This document shows, one piece after another, positions 1-6,957 of a stretch of DNA of 17,160 nucleotides. The translations under genes were made by a program, and so were the position numbers. The first letter of the stretch is position 1. Every line of letters begins with the position of its first letter. The DNA is taken from NCBI GenBank assembly GCA_005878995.1, contig VBME01000150.1, positions 1 through 17,160 of the forward strand, given 5' to 3'. The DNA is from Methanobacteriota archaeon. Its GTDB lineage: Archaea > Thermoplasmatota > Thermoplasmata > RBG-16-68-12. Below the pieces are notes generated by a model, which saw only the letters and a program-made list of their open reading frames with translations, searched no databases and was not told the origin of the DNA.

Positions 1-13
1 GGACCGGTCCCCG

Positions 14-634
14 TCAGAGGGACGCCTCGTAGTCATCGATCGAGGCCGTGAACGCTTCGTCCGACTTCAACGTGCCGCGCGCCTTGAGGACTTCGCGGGT
101 CAACAGCCAGTAGACGGTCGCGAGGGCCCGTCGGCCTTTGTTGTTCGTCGGGATGACGAGGTCGACGTCCCGCGTCTCGTTGTTCGCGTCGCAGAGCGCG
201 ACGACGGGGATGCCGACGTTCAACGCCTCCCGCAACGCCTGCTGGTCCGCCGCGGGATCCGTGACGAGGATCACCTCCGGCTCGATGAAGTCAGGGAGGT
301 TTGGGTTGGTGAGGGTGCCGGGCACGAACCGGCCCGCGAGGACCTTCGCGCCGACGTTCCTGGCGAACAGCCGCGCGGGCTTCTGCCCGTACTGGCGGGC
401 CGCGACGACGAGGATGTTCTCCGGCTTGAATCGCCCGATGAACTTCGAGGCTTCGCGGATCCGCGTGTCCGTCTTCTTGATGTCCAGGACGTACAGGCCG
501 TCGATCCGAACCTTGTAGATGAACGGCTTCATGTCGGCGCTTTTCTGCTGCGTCCCGATGTGGACGCCGGAGGTCAGGTACAGGTCCTCTGGGACCAGGA
601 GTCCCTGGACGCCCGTCTGTTCCTCTTCTTGCAT
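14..634 (-). CDS. rpsB: 30S ribosomal protein uS2 (archaeal S2)
   Basis: uS2 is a small-subunit protein bound near the head-body junction of the 30S subunit. The 206-residue product has the archaeal/eukaryotic (SA/S2p) pattern: a segment around residues 20-30 reading [10 protein letters not shown], then [16 protein letters not shown], then [20 protein letters not shown] with the family-typical GRF.PG.LTNP core, and a conserved late segment [11 protein letters not shown]. About 200 residues is the normal archaeal length. The open frame extends 32 codons further upstream, but those codons lie inside eno and look like a shadow. The ATG at 632-634 starts the homologous part and shares its A with the eno stop codon (TGATG), so translation is probably coupled. 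It is the last gene of the visible rpoK-eno-rpsB operon. Confidence 0.96.
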   Translation of the reverse strand: MQEEEQTGVQGLLVPEDLYLTSGVHIGTQQKSADMKPFIYKVRIDGLYVLDIKKTDTRIREASKFIGRFKPENILVVAARQYGQKPARLFARNVGAKVLAGRFVPGTLTNPNLPDFIEPEVILVTDPAADQQALREALNVGIPVVALCDANNETRDVDLVIPTNNKGRRALATVYWLLTREVLKARGTLKSDEAFTASIDDYEASL

Positions 635-1845
635 CACGCGCCTGCCTGGAGTTGTTCCTCGATCCGGATCAGTTCGTTCAACTTCGCGATCCGCTCCCCG
701 CCGACGGCGCCGGTCTTGATGCCGAGGCACCCGAAGGCCACGGCGAGGTGGGCGATCGTATCGTCCGTGGTCTCGCCAGACCGGTGCGACATCACGGTCG
801 CGTACCCGGCCGAATGGGCCAGGTCCACGGCGGCTCGCGTCTCGGAGAGCGTCCCAATTTGGTTCGGCTTAATAAGGATAGCGTTGGCGGCGCGTTGCTC
901 GATCCCGCGTCGGAGTCGCTCGACGTTCGTCACGAAGATGTCGTCGCCGATCACCTTGCATCGGTCGCCGATGCGCTTCGTGAGCTCCGTGAAGGCGCCG
1001 AAATCCTCCTGGTCGAACGGGTCTTCCACGCTGAAGAGCGGAAAGTCACGCGCGAGCCGCTCCACGAAGTCGACCTGCTCCTTCGCCGAGAGCGCGCGGT
1101 CGCGATACCGGTACTTCCCACCACGGTAGAACTCCGACGCCGCGAAATCCAGGGCGGGTCGCACCGGGAAACCGGCTTCGCGTTCGACGCCACGACAAAC
1201 GTCCGCGAGGAGCGAGAGCGCTTCCTCGTCTTGGAGTTGCGCGACCCAGGCGCCCTCATCGCCGCGACCGAGGGCCACGCCCGGCAGTCGCTTCATCAGC
1301 GCGTCGCGCACGAGCGCATGGACGCGGGCATTCGTGGTGACGTTGGCCAGAGCGGTCGGTCCCTGGGAAACGACGAGGTACTCCTGAATTGTGGTGCCGC
1401 CGATCGCATGACGGCCGCCCCCGATGACGTTCCCTAGGGGAAGCGGGATCGAGGGGCCTTGCGGGCCCGTCAGATAACGGAACAGCGGTTTTCCGGCGGA
1501 TGCCGCAGCCGCTTTCGCATTCGCGAGCGATACCGCGGTGGCGACATTGCCCCCGATGCGCGCGAAGTTTGGGGTGCCGTCGAGTTCTCGCAGCGTACGA
1601 TCCAGTCCGGCTTGGTCCTTCACATCGCGTCCTCGGAGCCGCGGTGCGATGGAGTCCTGGAAGATCCGAAGGGCGCCGTCGACACCGCCGGGGGGCCACG
1701 ACGGCGCCTCGAGGGCTCCGGTGCTCGCGCCGCTCGGGGCCGCGGCGCGGCCTAGCGCGGCGCCCGCGACGATGTCGACCTCTACAGTCGCATTGCCGCG
1801 ACTGTCGAGAATCTTCCGGATCGCGAGGCGGTCAATCGAGGGCAT
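634..1845 (-). CDS. eno: Enolase (phosphopyruvate hydratase)
   Basis: Interconverts 2-phosphoglycerate and phosphoenolpyruvate in cytosolic glycolysis and gluconeogenesis. Visible family features: N-terminal [15 protein letters not shown], mobile loop APSGAST (residues 36-42), GRHAIGG..IQEY with E155, Mg ligands D233 (ALDFAASEF), E274 (SVEDPFDQ) and D301 (IGDDIFVTN), catalytic base K326 ([12 protein letters not shown]), SHRSGET (354-360) and K377 in GIKTGA. At 403 residues it is slightly shorter than most enolases (410-435), but every catalytic element is present. The ATG at 1843-1845 overlaps the end of rpoK by 14 bases and the stop overlaps the rpsB start by one base. It is therefore a middle operon gene without its own promoter. 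The eno-rpsB order is conserved in many archaea. Confidence 0.97.
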   Translation of the reverse strand: MPSIDRLAIRKILDSRGNATVEVDIVAGAALGRAAAPSGASTGALEAPSWPPGGVDGALRIFQDSIAPRLRGRDVKDQAGLDRTLRELDGTPNFARIGGNVATAVSLANAKAAAASAGKPLFRYLTGPQGPSIPLPLGNVIGGGRHAIGGTTIQEYLVVSQGPTALANVTTNARVHALVRDALMKRLPGVALGRGDEGAWVAQLQDEEALSLLADVCRGVEREAGFPVRPALDFAASEFYRGGKYRYRDRALSAKEQVDFVERLARDFPLFSVEDPFDQEDFGAFTELTKRIGDRCKVIGDDIFVTNVERLRRGIEQRAANAILIKPNQIGTLSETRAAVDLAHSAGYATVMSHRSGETTDDTIAHLAVAFGCLGIKTGAVGGERIAKLNELIRIEEQLQAGA

Positions 1846-2017
1846 CCGCGACCCTCTGCACGCGCATCGGGAGGACGGCCGCGTCGAATTCGCGCGAAGC
1901 GAGCAGGATCGGGTCCGCGGTACCTAGGGAATTCGCCGCTACGAGTGGGGCGCCGAGCGAAATCTGGAGAGCACGGGCTCCGAGCATGCGAGCCTTTTCA
2001 AAACGCGTGTATGGCAC
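1832..2017 (-). CDS. rpoK: DNA-directed RNA polymerase subunit K (Rpb6/omega family)
   Basis: RpoK is the archaeal counterpart of eukaryotic Rpb6 and bacterial omega, which clamps the largest polymerase subunit during assembly. The 61-residue product matches the Rpb6 core: YTRFEKARMLGARALQISLGAP, then a DPI segment and a C-terminal VLPMRVQR, as expected for the family (T.yE.arvlg.RA.Ql..GA...DP..iA..El......p..v.R). The start is GTG at 2015-2017; no ATG precedes the homologous part in frame, and the residues upstream do not look like RpoK. The N-terminal acidic extension found in some homologues is missing. It overlaps eno by 14 bases in a different frame. rpoN, the usual upstream neighbour, is absent here, so the cluster is broken on that side. 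Confidence 0.93.
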   Translation of the reverse strand: MPYTRFEKARMLGARALQISLGAPLVAANSLGTADPILLASREFDAAVLPMRVQRVADALD

Positions 2018-2029
2018 AGGGAGCCCCGA

Positions 2030-2052
2030 GAGGCCGTCGAAGGGACGGCCTC
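2030..2052. repeat. Perfect 9-bp inverted repeat in the rpoK promoter
   Basis: GAGGCCGTC and GACGGCCTC form perfect 9-base arms separated by five bases (GAAGG). The element fills the space between the rpoK TATA box (2054-2060) and the predicted transcription start, and lies 45 bases beyond the stop of the upstream membrane-protein gene on the same strand. It could be an operator where a dimeric repressor blocks polymerase, or a hairpin that ends or stabilises the upstream transcript. No T-run follows on the minus strand, which weakens the terminator reading. Confidence 0.6.
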
Positions 2053-2053
2053 G

Positions 2054-2060
2054 TATAAAC
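2054..2060 (-). promoter_or_regulatory. TATA box of the rpoK-eno-rpsB operon
   Basis: On the minus strand the sequence GTTTATA lies about 40 bases upstream of the rpoK GTG. With archaeal start-site spacing of roughly 25-27 bases this puts the transcription start near 2030 and gives a leader of about a dozen bases. No strong Shine-Dalgarno motif precedes the GTG. The position is inferred from sequence only. Confidence 0.6.
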
Positions 2061-2096
2061 GTTCCGCACGAGGCCCCGGTTCAGTTGGGTTGGGGT

Positions 2097-2570
2097 CTAC
2101 ATACCCGCCGGTTTGGGTTTCCCGATCCCAAAGTGACCGCGTACCACCACGAGGTAGGCGATGATGATGATCCACAGCACGATGCCGTATGGGAAGGCAA
2201 CCGGGTAGAGGACGTACGTCCCGATGTTGAACACAATGTTCAGGACGCCGACGATCACGGTGAGCCACCATGCCCAAGACCGAAGTCGCAGTAGCCCAAC
2301 ACCCGAGATGATCGCAACGAGCGACAAGATCGTCACCAAGGCCGCGAGCGCCAACAGGATTCCGGCGACCCCTTGAAACTCCGCGGGCAACATCGTGGCC
2401 GCCGCCGCGAAGACGATCACCAGGAGAATCCCGCCCAAGAGGCCGAGGATTCCGAAGATGATCGTCAACACCGCCAAGATCGTCACACCAATTGGCCGCT
2501 TCGGCGCCATCGGGGCTCCGTACATCCCCGGAGGAGCCATGGGCGGCATCGTTCCAGCTGGAGCTGCCAT
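2097..2570 (-). CDS. Small four-helix membrane protein with Pro/Met-rich N-terminus
   Basis: A 157-residue integral membrane protein of unknown function. Residues 1-27 are rich in Pro, Met, Ala and Gly (for example MPPMAPPGMYG) and probably cytoplasmic. Four hydrophobic segments follow at about 28-56, 67-93, 99-121 and 124-143, with RLRSWAWW (95-102) between the second and third. The opening RPIGVTILAVL followed by Gly-rich helices resembles small archaeal and bacterial membrane proteins of the DUF2127 type, but I cannot assign a family firmly. The start ATG at 2568-2570 has a GAGGT ribosome-binding site five bases upstream and a TATA box about 35 bases upstream. It lies upstream of rpoK on the same strand but is separated from it by a palindrome and a separate TATA box. 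Confidence 0.8.
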   Translation of the reverse strand: MAAPAGTMPPMAPPGMYGAPMAPKRPIGVTILAVLTIIFGILGLLGGILLVIVFAAAATMLPAEFQGVAGILLALAALVTILSLVAIISGVGLLRLRSWAWWLTVIVGVLNIVFNIGTYVLYPVAFPYGIVLWIIIIAYLVVVRGHFGIGKPKPAGM

Positions 2571-2600
2571 TGATAACCTCTGGGCTGCATCAGGATAACA

Positions 2601-2610
2601 TTATATAAAT
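2601..2610 (-). promoter_or_regulatory. TATA box of the small membrane-protein gene
   Basis: The minus strand reads ATTTATATAA here, a strong archaeal TATA element in a locally AT-rich patch. It lies about 35 bases upstream of the ATG at 2570, giving a predicted leader of roughly nine bases that still contains the GAGGT ribosome-binding site. Because TTATATAAAT is near-symmetrical, it could also fire on the plus strand with a start near 2630. Confidence 0.65.
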
Positions 2611-2629
2611 ATTGCCGATAAAATAGGCG

Positions 2630-2655
2630 CCGGATTCCCGGAGACGGGAATTCGG
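2630..2655. repeat. 11-bp inverted repeat (one G-T pair) with GAGA loop
   Basis: The arms 2630-2640 and 2645-2655 pair over eleven positions with a single G-T wobble (2633 with 2652), around a four-base GAGA loop that fits the GNRA tetraloop pattern. The element sits between two divergent promoters: 20 bases behind the minus-strand TATA box at 2601-2610 and 10 bases before the plus-strand TATA-like box at 2665-2670. As DNA it could be a shared regulator site. As RNA it would form a stable hairpin only if a plus-strand transcript starts near 2630. Confidence 0.6.
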
Positions 2656-2664
2656 ACCAGCATG

Positions 2665-2670
2665 TTTATT
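2665..2670 (+). promoter_or_regulatory. TATA-like box of the DUF5679 gene
   Basis: TTTATT, in the context ATGTTTATTTGG, lies about 38 bases before the ATG at 2706. The expected start is near 2694, leaving a leader of about ten bases. It is a weak but plausible TATA element. Confidence 0.4.
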
Positions 2671-2705
2671 TGGCCTCCGTGGTTTCGCGCCGCGGTGATT
2701 CCCCC

Positions 2706-2852
2706 ATGGTGCAAGGTTATTGTGTGAAGTGCCGTGCCAAGCGGGAGATCAAGGGCGCGGTCGCGGTCAAGCTGAAGAACGGTAAGCCCGCGATGAAAGG
2801 CAAGTGTCCCGTGTGCGGCACGACGATGATGCGGATCGGAGCGGCAAAATAG
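2706..2852 (+). CDS. DUF5679 small zinc-ribbon protein
   Basis: A 48-residue protein matching the DUF5679 pattern: YCVKCRAKREI, a short basic strand ending NGKPAMKG, then CPVCGTTMMRIG. The four cysteines (C6, C9, C34, C37; two CxxC pairs) should bind one zinc. The family is found in archaea and bacteria and its role is not established; a nucleic-acid-binding role is a common guess for such basic one-ribbon proteins. The open frame begins at 2670, but the family-conserved part begins with the ATG at 2706, which is preceded by a plausible TATA box. It is divergent from the small membrane-protein gene and probably monocistronic. Confidence 0.88.
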   Translation: MVQGYCVKCRAKREIKGAVAVKLKNGKPAMKGKCPVCGTTMMRIGAAK

Positions 2853-2885
2853 GATCCCGGCGGCGGACCGATTCCGTCCCGGATT

Positions 2886-2914
2886 CTCGGCGGGCAGACT
2901 ATTAATACGCCGAG
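2886..2914. repeat. 7-bp inverted repeat bracketing the aminotransferase TATA box
   Basis: CTCGGCG (2886-2892) and CGCCGAG (2908-2914) are perfect inverted arms around a 15-base centre whose right end is the TATA-like ATTAATA. A protein on this site would compete with TBP. In GC-rich DNA such a short repeat could also be chance. Confidence 0.35.
2901..2907 (+). promoter_or_regulatory. TATA-like box of the aminotransferase gene
   Basis: ATTAATA is the only AT-rich element in the 88-base gap. It lies 34-40 bases upstream of the GTG start at 2941, giving a predicted leader of about ten bases. Confidence 0.5.
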
Positions 2915-2940
2915 CGAGTAGGTCGCGGCACGGTGTAATC

Positions 2941-4272
2941 GTGAAGGTCCCGGACATCAAGGTGACGCCCCCCGGGCCGAAGGCGCGGGAGATCATCGAA
3001 CGGGACCGGACGTACATCGCAACGACGACGAAGTCCGCACCGATCGTGATCAAACGAGCATCCGGATCGGTTGTCGAAGACGTCGATGGCAACCTCCTCA
3101 TCGACTTCTCGTCCGGCATCTCCGTCCTGAACGTCGGCCACGCCCATCCGAAAGTCGTCGACGCGATCTCGCGTCAGGCGGCGGCGTTCACGCACTTCGC
3201 CGGGACCGACTTCTACTACGAGATTCAGACGACGCTCGCGGAGCGGATCGGCAAGATGACGCCGGGGAAGCATCGTAAAAAGGTCTTCTTCGGCAACTCG
3301 GGGGCGGAGGCGAATGAGGCCGCGATCAAGGTTGCCAAGTCCCACACGAAACGGCACATGTTCCTCGCGTTCCTCGGTGCGTTCCATGGACGCACGCAAG
3401 GCGCGCTCTCCCTGACTGCGAGCAAGGCGCGGCAACGTGCAGGGTTCTTCCCGAGCATGCCCGGCGTCGTCCACGTCCCATACGCGTACTGTTACCGATG
3501 TCCGTACAAGCTGACGTACCCGTCGTGCGACCTGTACTGCGCCAACATCATCGAGGACACCTACATGAAGACGGTCGCGCCACCGGAAGACGTCGCAGCG
3601 ATCTTCGTCGAACCCGTGCAAGGCGAGGGCGGATACATCGTGCCGCCGCCGGGTTGGATGGACCGGATCGCGAAGATCGCGAAAGACAATAACGTCCTCC
3701 TCATCGACGACGAAGTCCAGACCGGTTTCGGCCGCACGGGGAAGATGTGGGCGATCGAGCATTCGAAGGCGGTCCCCGACATCCTCACAATGGCGAAGTC
3801 GATGGGCGGCGGCGTGCCCATTAGTGCGGCGGTGTACCCGGCGGAGATGGACTTTCCGGAGAGCGGCAAGCACTCGAACACGTTCGGCGGGAACCCGATC
3901 GCGGCCGCGGCGTCCCTCGCCACCCTCGACGTAATCGAAGACGAAGGACTCGTCGCCCGGAGCGCGAAGCTCGGCGAGCACATGGCAAAGCGCCTCGACG
4001 AGATGAAAGACAAGTACGATTTCATCGGAGACCGCCGCGGGCTTGGGATGATGCAGGCACACGAGTTCGTCACGGACAAACGATCCGGCAAACCGGCCCC
4101 CGAGACTCGAGACAAGTTCGACAAACTCGCGTACGAGCGGGGCGTCATTCTGCTTCCCTGCGGCGAGTCGACGATGCGCTACATTCCCGCTCTTAACATC
4201 CCTCGAGACCTTCTCGACGCGGGCCTTGATGTTCTCGACGACGCGTTGAAGGCCGTGAACCGCGCTCGCTGA
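2941..4272 (+). CDS. Class III PLP-dependent aminotransferase (ornithine/GABA type or amino-acid racemase)
   Basis: A 443-residue fold-type I PLP enzyme of the archaeal acetylornithine/4-aminobutyrate aminotransferase family. Visible motifs: GNSGAEANE (118-126, PLP phosphate region), GAFHGRT (146-152), EPVQGEGG (224-231), IDDEVQTGFGRTG (255-267) with D257 for the pyridine nitrogen, and Schiff-base K286 in DILTMAKSMGGG. The GTG start fits: the opening KVPDIKVTPPGPKAREIIERD resembles archaeal homologues. Related archaeal proteins include ornithine aminotransferases and broad-specificity amino-acid racemases, so the substrate cannot be fixed from sequence. Residues 184-200 form an unusual CxxC-x8-CxxxC cluster. 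The gene lies just upstream of an amino-acid ABC importer with its own promoter, which suggests use of the imported amino acid. Confidence 0.9.
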   Translation: MKVPDIKVTPPGPKAREIIERDRTYIATTTKSAPIVIKRASGSVVEDVDGNLLIDFSSGISVLNVGHAHPKVVDAISRQAAAFTHFAGTDFYYEIQTTLAERIGKMTPGKHRKKVFFGNSGAEANEAAIKVAKSHTKRHMFLAFLGAFHGRTQGALSLTASKARQRAGFFPSMPGVVHVPYAYCYRCPYKLTYPSCDLYCANIIEDTYMKTVAPPEDVAAIFVEPVQGEGGYIVPPPGWMDRIAKIAKDNNVLLIDDEVQTGFGRTGKMWAIEHSKAVPDILTMAKSMGGGVPISAAVYPAEMDFPESGKHSNTFGGNPIAAAASLATLDVIEDEGLVARSAKLGEHMAKRLDEMKDKYDFIGDRRGLGMMQAHEFVTDKRSGKPAPETRDKFDKLAYERGVILLPCGESTMRYIPALNIPRDLLDAGLDVLDDALKAVNRAR

Positions 4273-4276
4273 AACG

Positions 4277-4308
4277 CCAAGCCGGACGACGGTCGAACCC
4301 CGACTTGG
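4277..4308 (+). terminator. Possible 3' hairpin after the aminotransferase gene
   Basis: CCAAGCCGG (4277-4285) and CCGACTTGG (4300-4308) pair at eight of nine positions a few bases after the stop codon. No T-run follows, so it may be an mRNA 3'-end stabiliser rather than a true terminator. The next TATA box (4314-4321) follows directly. Confidence 0.3.
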
Positions 4309-4313
4309 TGACG

Positions 4314-4321
4314 TTCAAATA
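4314..4321 (+). promoter_or_regulatory. TATA box of the amino-acid ABC importer operon
   Basis: TTCAAATA is centred about 27 bases upstream of the ATG at 4345. This is the spacing expected when transcription starts at the first codon, so the binding-protein mRNA is predicted to be leaderless. Confidence 0.55.
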
Positions 4322-4344
4322 GGGCTGGCTCATTCTCGCCTGGC

Positions 4345-5214
4345 ATGGCAGAGGGTGGAGGAGCCGCCCCCCCGCCGGAGGCACGGCGCGCGGGAGTCGG
4401 CAAGGGAATCTTTGCGGTCGTTGTGGTTGTCGTGGCGATCCTCGCGTTCGTGGGCGGCCTTGCCCTGGGTCCCGTAGTGTTTCCGCCCGCGGCCCAGGTT
4501 CCGACGCTCGTGGTCGGCACGAATATCCCATTCCCGCCCTTCGAGGATTACAACACGACGACGAACACGTTCTTCGGGTTCGACATCGACATCGCGAGGC
4601 TCATCGCACACGCATCGCACCGGACCCTTGTCATAAAGAACTTCGCGAATTTCGACGCACTGCTGACGACGGTGGGCGCGAACGGCGTGGACATGGCCGC
4701 CTCGGCCATCACCTCGACGGGGGCAACGGGCGCGAACCGCAGCACGTTCCTGACCTTCTCCACGACATACTATGACGCGAACCAGGGCGTGCTTATCCAA
4801 TCGTCGAATCCGGATGGCGTGAACTGCCCCTCCAGCAACTGCTCGAATCCGAGTGTCCTAGACAAATCGAATTACGTGATCGGGGTCCAGCGGGGCACAA
4901 CAAGCGAGTCCTGGACAAATGCTAACATCAAGAATGCGACCGTGCAAAACTTCACCGGGGTGGACACGGAGCTTGCCGCCCTGAGGTCCGGTGCCCTCAC
5001 GGCCGTAATCATCGACAACGGACCCGCCGAGGCGTTCGCGGCTGGCTCGGGCGGCGCGCTCGTCCTTGCCGGAACGATCTTCACCGGCGAGAAGTACTCG
5101 TTCGCGGTGGCTCACTTGGATCCCCAGGATCTGATTCCCGTGATCAACGGCGTGATCTTCACGTCCCAACAGAACGGCACCTATCAGCAACTGATCACGA
5201 AATGGTTCGGCTAG
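4345..5214 (+). CDS. Polar amino-acid ABC transporter, membrane-anchored substrate-binding protein (family 3)
   Basis: A 289-residue solute-binding protein of the bacterial family 3 type, which captures polar amino acids outside the cell for an ABC permease. A hydrophobic segment at about 21-46 follows a basic N-terminus and has no lipobox, so it is probably an uncleaved signal anchor. The binding domain shows NIPFPPFE (60-67), FFGFDIDIARLI (76-87), a conserved-type NRSTFLTFSTTYYD with R132 in the place of the ligand-binding Arg, and GVQRGTTSE (180-188). Many NxS/NxT sites fit an extracellular archaeal glycoprotein. A small insert at about 157-170 carries two cysteines (C161, C166) that could form a disulfide. 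It is first gene of the importer operon. Substrate unknown; glutamine, histidine/ornithine or arginine-like amino acids are typical. Confidence 0.9.
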   Translation: MAEGGGAAPPPEARRAGVGKGIFAVVVVVVAILAFVGGLALGPVVFPPAAQVPTLVVGTNIPFPPFEDYNTTTNTFFGFDIDIARLIAHASHRTLVIKNFANFDALLTTVGANGVDMAASAITSTGATGANRSTFLTFSTTYYDANQGVLIQSSNPDGVNCPSSNCSNPSVLDKSNYVIGVQRGTTSESWTNANIKNATVQNFTGVDTELAALRSGALTAVIIDNGPAEAFAAGSGGALVLAGTIFTGEKYSFAVAHLDPQDLIPVINGVIFTSQQNGTYQQLITKWFG

Positions 5215-5223
5215 GTCCGCGAA

Positions 5224-5243
5224 GCGGGGCTCAAACGCCCCGC
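5224..5243 (+). terminator. GC-rich hairpin between binding-protein and permease genes (attenuator or mRNA stabiliser)
   Basis: GCGGGGC and GCCCCGC are perfect 7-base arms around a six-base loop TCAAAC, starting ten bases after the binding-protein stop and followed by a pyrimidine-rich tract. In many importer operons an element here keeps binding-protein mRNA more abundant than permease mRNA. That role is inferred. Confidence 0.5.
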
Positions 5244-5286
5244 GTCTCCCCTTCCCGTTCCTCACGACCGATCCGAGGGTCAGTAC

Positions 5287-6177
5287 TTGGTCCAACGGCG
5301 GTGGCTGCGGTCTCTGAAAGCCTGGGTTCCCCGATGGAGGATCTCCGTCACGGGTCGTGCAGACTTCCAACGCAACGCGACCCGGTTCGTCCTCAGAGTC
5401 CTTGCCGGCCTGGGCATCACGGCGCTCGGCTTTGGCCTGGTGATCTGGCTCGGGACCCTGCGCTACTACAATCTGGGGTACGCGGAATCCATCCTTCCGG
5501 GCCTGGGTCAGGGTTTCCTGGTCACAATCCGCCTGGTCGCCGTGGTCATTCCGCTCGGTTTCGCCCTAGGATTCCTCTTCGGCTGGGCGCGCACGACTCG
5601 TTCCCTCATCCTGCGGGGTCTTGGTGCGGCATACGTCGAGGTCTTTCGCGGCCTTCCTCCGATCGTCCTCATCTTCTTCAGCTATCTGATCACGACCCTT
5701 GCCATCCTGAATATCTCGAAGAACCCGTTTATCGCGGGTGACGTGGCCCTCTGGATGGGCGCAATTGCCCTTTCGCTGCACTCCGGCGCCTACCAAACCG
5801 AAATCATTCGCGCTGGAATCCTGTCCGTCCCTACGGGGCAGATCGAGGCGGCGGATTCTGTCGGCTTGAGCCGCTGGCAAACGATGTTTCGGGTGACGCT
5901 CCCTCAGGCGTTCCGCGTCTCGCTCCCGCCCCTCGGGAACGAGTTCGCTTCTGTCATCAAAGACACTTCACTCCTGAACATTATCGGATGGCTCGATCTC
6001 GCCCAGATCGGTCTTCTTCAGGTCCCAGCCGCGCTCAAGGCGGACTTCAACCTCGTCTTCATCATCTGGATTGAGATCGCGATGCTCTACTTCGTTCTCA
6101 CGTTTGTTGTCACGAAGGCGGTCCGCTTCGTGGAGAATGCCTACAAGGTCCCCGGCCTGGAGGCCGCCGAACTATGA
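5287..6177 (+). CDS. Amino-acid ABC transporter permease (HisM/GlnP type)
   Basis: A 296-residue inner-membrane permease. It has the EAA loop that docks on the ATPase: [25 protein letters not shown] at about 184-208, split here only for description into [11 protein letters not shown] and the following RVTLPQA. Several hydrophobic segments are visible (about 37-57, 78-100, 125-142, 155-175 and 258-277). It is longer than the usual 220-residue HisM/GlnP proteins because of an N-terminal extension carrying an extra membrane segment. The start is TTG at 5287: no ATG or GTG occurs in frame after the previous stop, and GAGGGT lies six bases upstream as a ribosome-binding site. Its stop overlaps the ATPase start (ATGA), so the two are translationally coupled. 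It pairs with the second permease at 6958-8082 as a heterodimer. Confidence 0.9.
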   Translation: MVQRRWLRSLKAWVPRWRISVTGRADFQRNATRFVLRVLAGLGITALGFGLVIWLGTLRYYNLGYAESILPGLGQGFLVTIRLVAVVIPLGFALGFLFGWARTTRSLILRGLGAAYVEVFRGLPPIVLIFFSYLITTLAILNISKNPFIAGDVALWMGAIALSLHSGAYQTEIIRAGILSVPTGQIEAADSVGLSRWQTMFRVTLPQAFRVSLPPLGNEFASVIKDTSLLNIIGWLDLAQIGLLQVPAALKADFNLVFIIWIEIAMLYFVLTFVVTKAVRFVENAYKVPGLEAAEL

Positions 6178-6905
6178 CCATGGTGCGGATTCAAGGACTG
6201 CACAAGTCGTTCGGGACCTTGCACGTGTTGCGGGGCGTTGACCTCGACGTGAATCGAGGTGACGTCTTGTGCATCATCGGGCCGTCCGGGTCCGGAAAGT
6301 CGACGCTCCTGCGTTGCACGAATCTACTCATCTACCCGGATAAAGGCGACATTTTCCTCGAGGGCGTCAAGGTGACCAGCCGCGAGGTCCGGCCCGAGTG
6401 GGTCCGTCAGCAAATCGGGATGGTGTTCCAGCAGTTCAACCTCTTCACGCACCTGACCGCCTTGCGCAACGTTATGTTGGGCCTCGTCCGAGTGAAGAGA
6501 ATGGACTCCGCGGCGGCCCGTTCCAAAGCGGAATTCGAGCTCGAGAGGGTGGGGCTTGCCGACAAGAAGGACGCGTACCCGGCACAACTATCCGGTGGAC
6601 AGCAACAGCGGGTCGCGATAGCGCGCGCCCTGGCCATGGACCCGAAGGTCATGCTGTTCGATGAACCGACGTCCGCTTTGGACCCCGAATACATCCATGA
6701 GGTCCTCGACGTCATGAAGCGGCTTGCGGAGGAGGGGATGACGATGATGGTCGTCACGCACGAAATGGGCTTTGCAAAGGAAGTCGCTGACTCAATCATT
6801 TTCTTCGATCAAGGCCAGATTGTCGAGCGCGGCTCGCCCGAGGAGATCTTCGACCGTCCCGGTCACGAACGTACGAAAGCCTTTGTCAGCAAAATCCTCC
6901 GGTGA
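6174..6905 (+). CDS. Amino-acid ABC transporter ATP-binding protein (GlnQ/HisP type)
   Basis: A 243-residue cytoplasmic ATPase that powers the importer. All motifs are intact: Walker [10 protein letters not shown] (36-44), Q-loop FQQFN (85-89), signature LSGGQQQR (139-146), Walker B VMLFDEP (159-165), D-loop SALD (167-170) and switch H196. The GlnQ/HisP signature of the polar amino-acid subfamily ([17 protein letters not shown]) is clear. The start ATG overlaps the preceding permease stop by four bases; a second in-frame ATG at 6180 is possible. As the only ATPase gene here, it probably forms a homodimer beneath the two different permeases. Confidence 0.97.
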   Translation: MTMVRIQGLHKSFGTLHVLRGVDLDVNRGDVLCIIGPSGSGKSTLLRCTNLLIYPDKGDIFLEGVKVTSREVRPEWVRQQIGMVFQQFNLFTHLTALRNVMLGLVRVKRMDSAAARSKAEFELERVGLADKKDAYPAQLSGGQQQRVAIARALAMDPKVMLFDEPTSALDPEYIHEVLDVMKRLAEEGMTMMVVTHEMGFAKEVADSIIFFDQGQIVERGSPEEIFDRPGHERTKAFVSKILR

Positions 6906-6957
6906 GAAATTGGTCGCGGATTCCCAGGGCACACAACCACCGAACGGCGAGAAAGTG

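Noticed and set aside
652..1437. A 261-codon plus-strand frame within eno
   Set aside because: Antisense to a well-conserved enolase, with no motif and no promoter.
2902..4062. A 386-codon open frame on the minus strand opposite the aminotransferase
   Set aside because: Its composition (Arg/Asp/His/Val-rich) is typical of a GC-rich shadow and the opposite strand has all class III aminotransferase motifs.
4286..4300. A GGTCGAACCCC-like stretch resembling a tRNA T-arm
   Set aside because: The 72-base gap has no matching acceptor or anticodon arm; the stretch is instead the loop region of a weak hairpin after the aminotransferase gene.
6772..6957. Upstream extension of the second permease frame into the ATPase gene
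   Set aside because: It would overlap 134 bases of a conserved ATPase in another frame and adds Ser/Arg-rich residues that do not look like a permease N-terminus.
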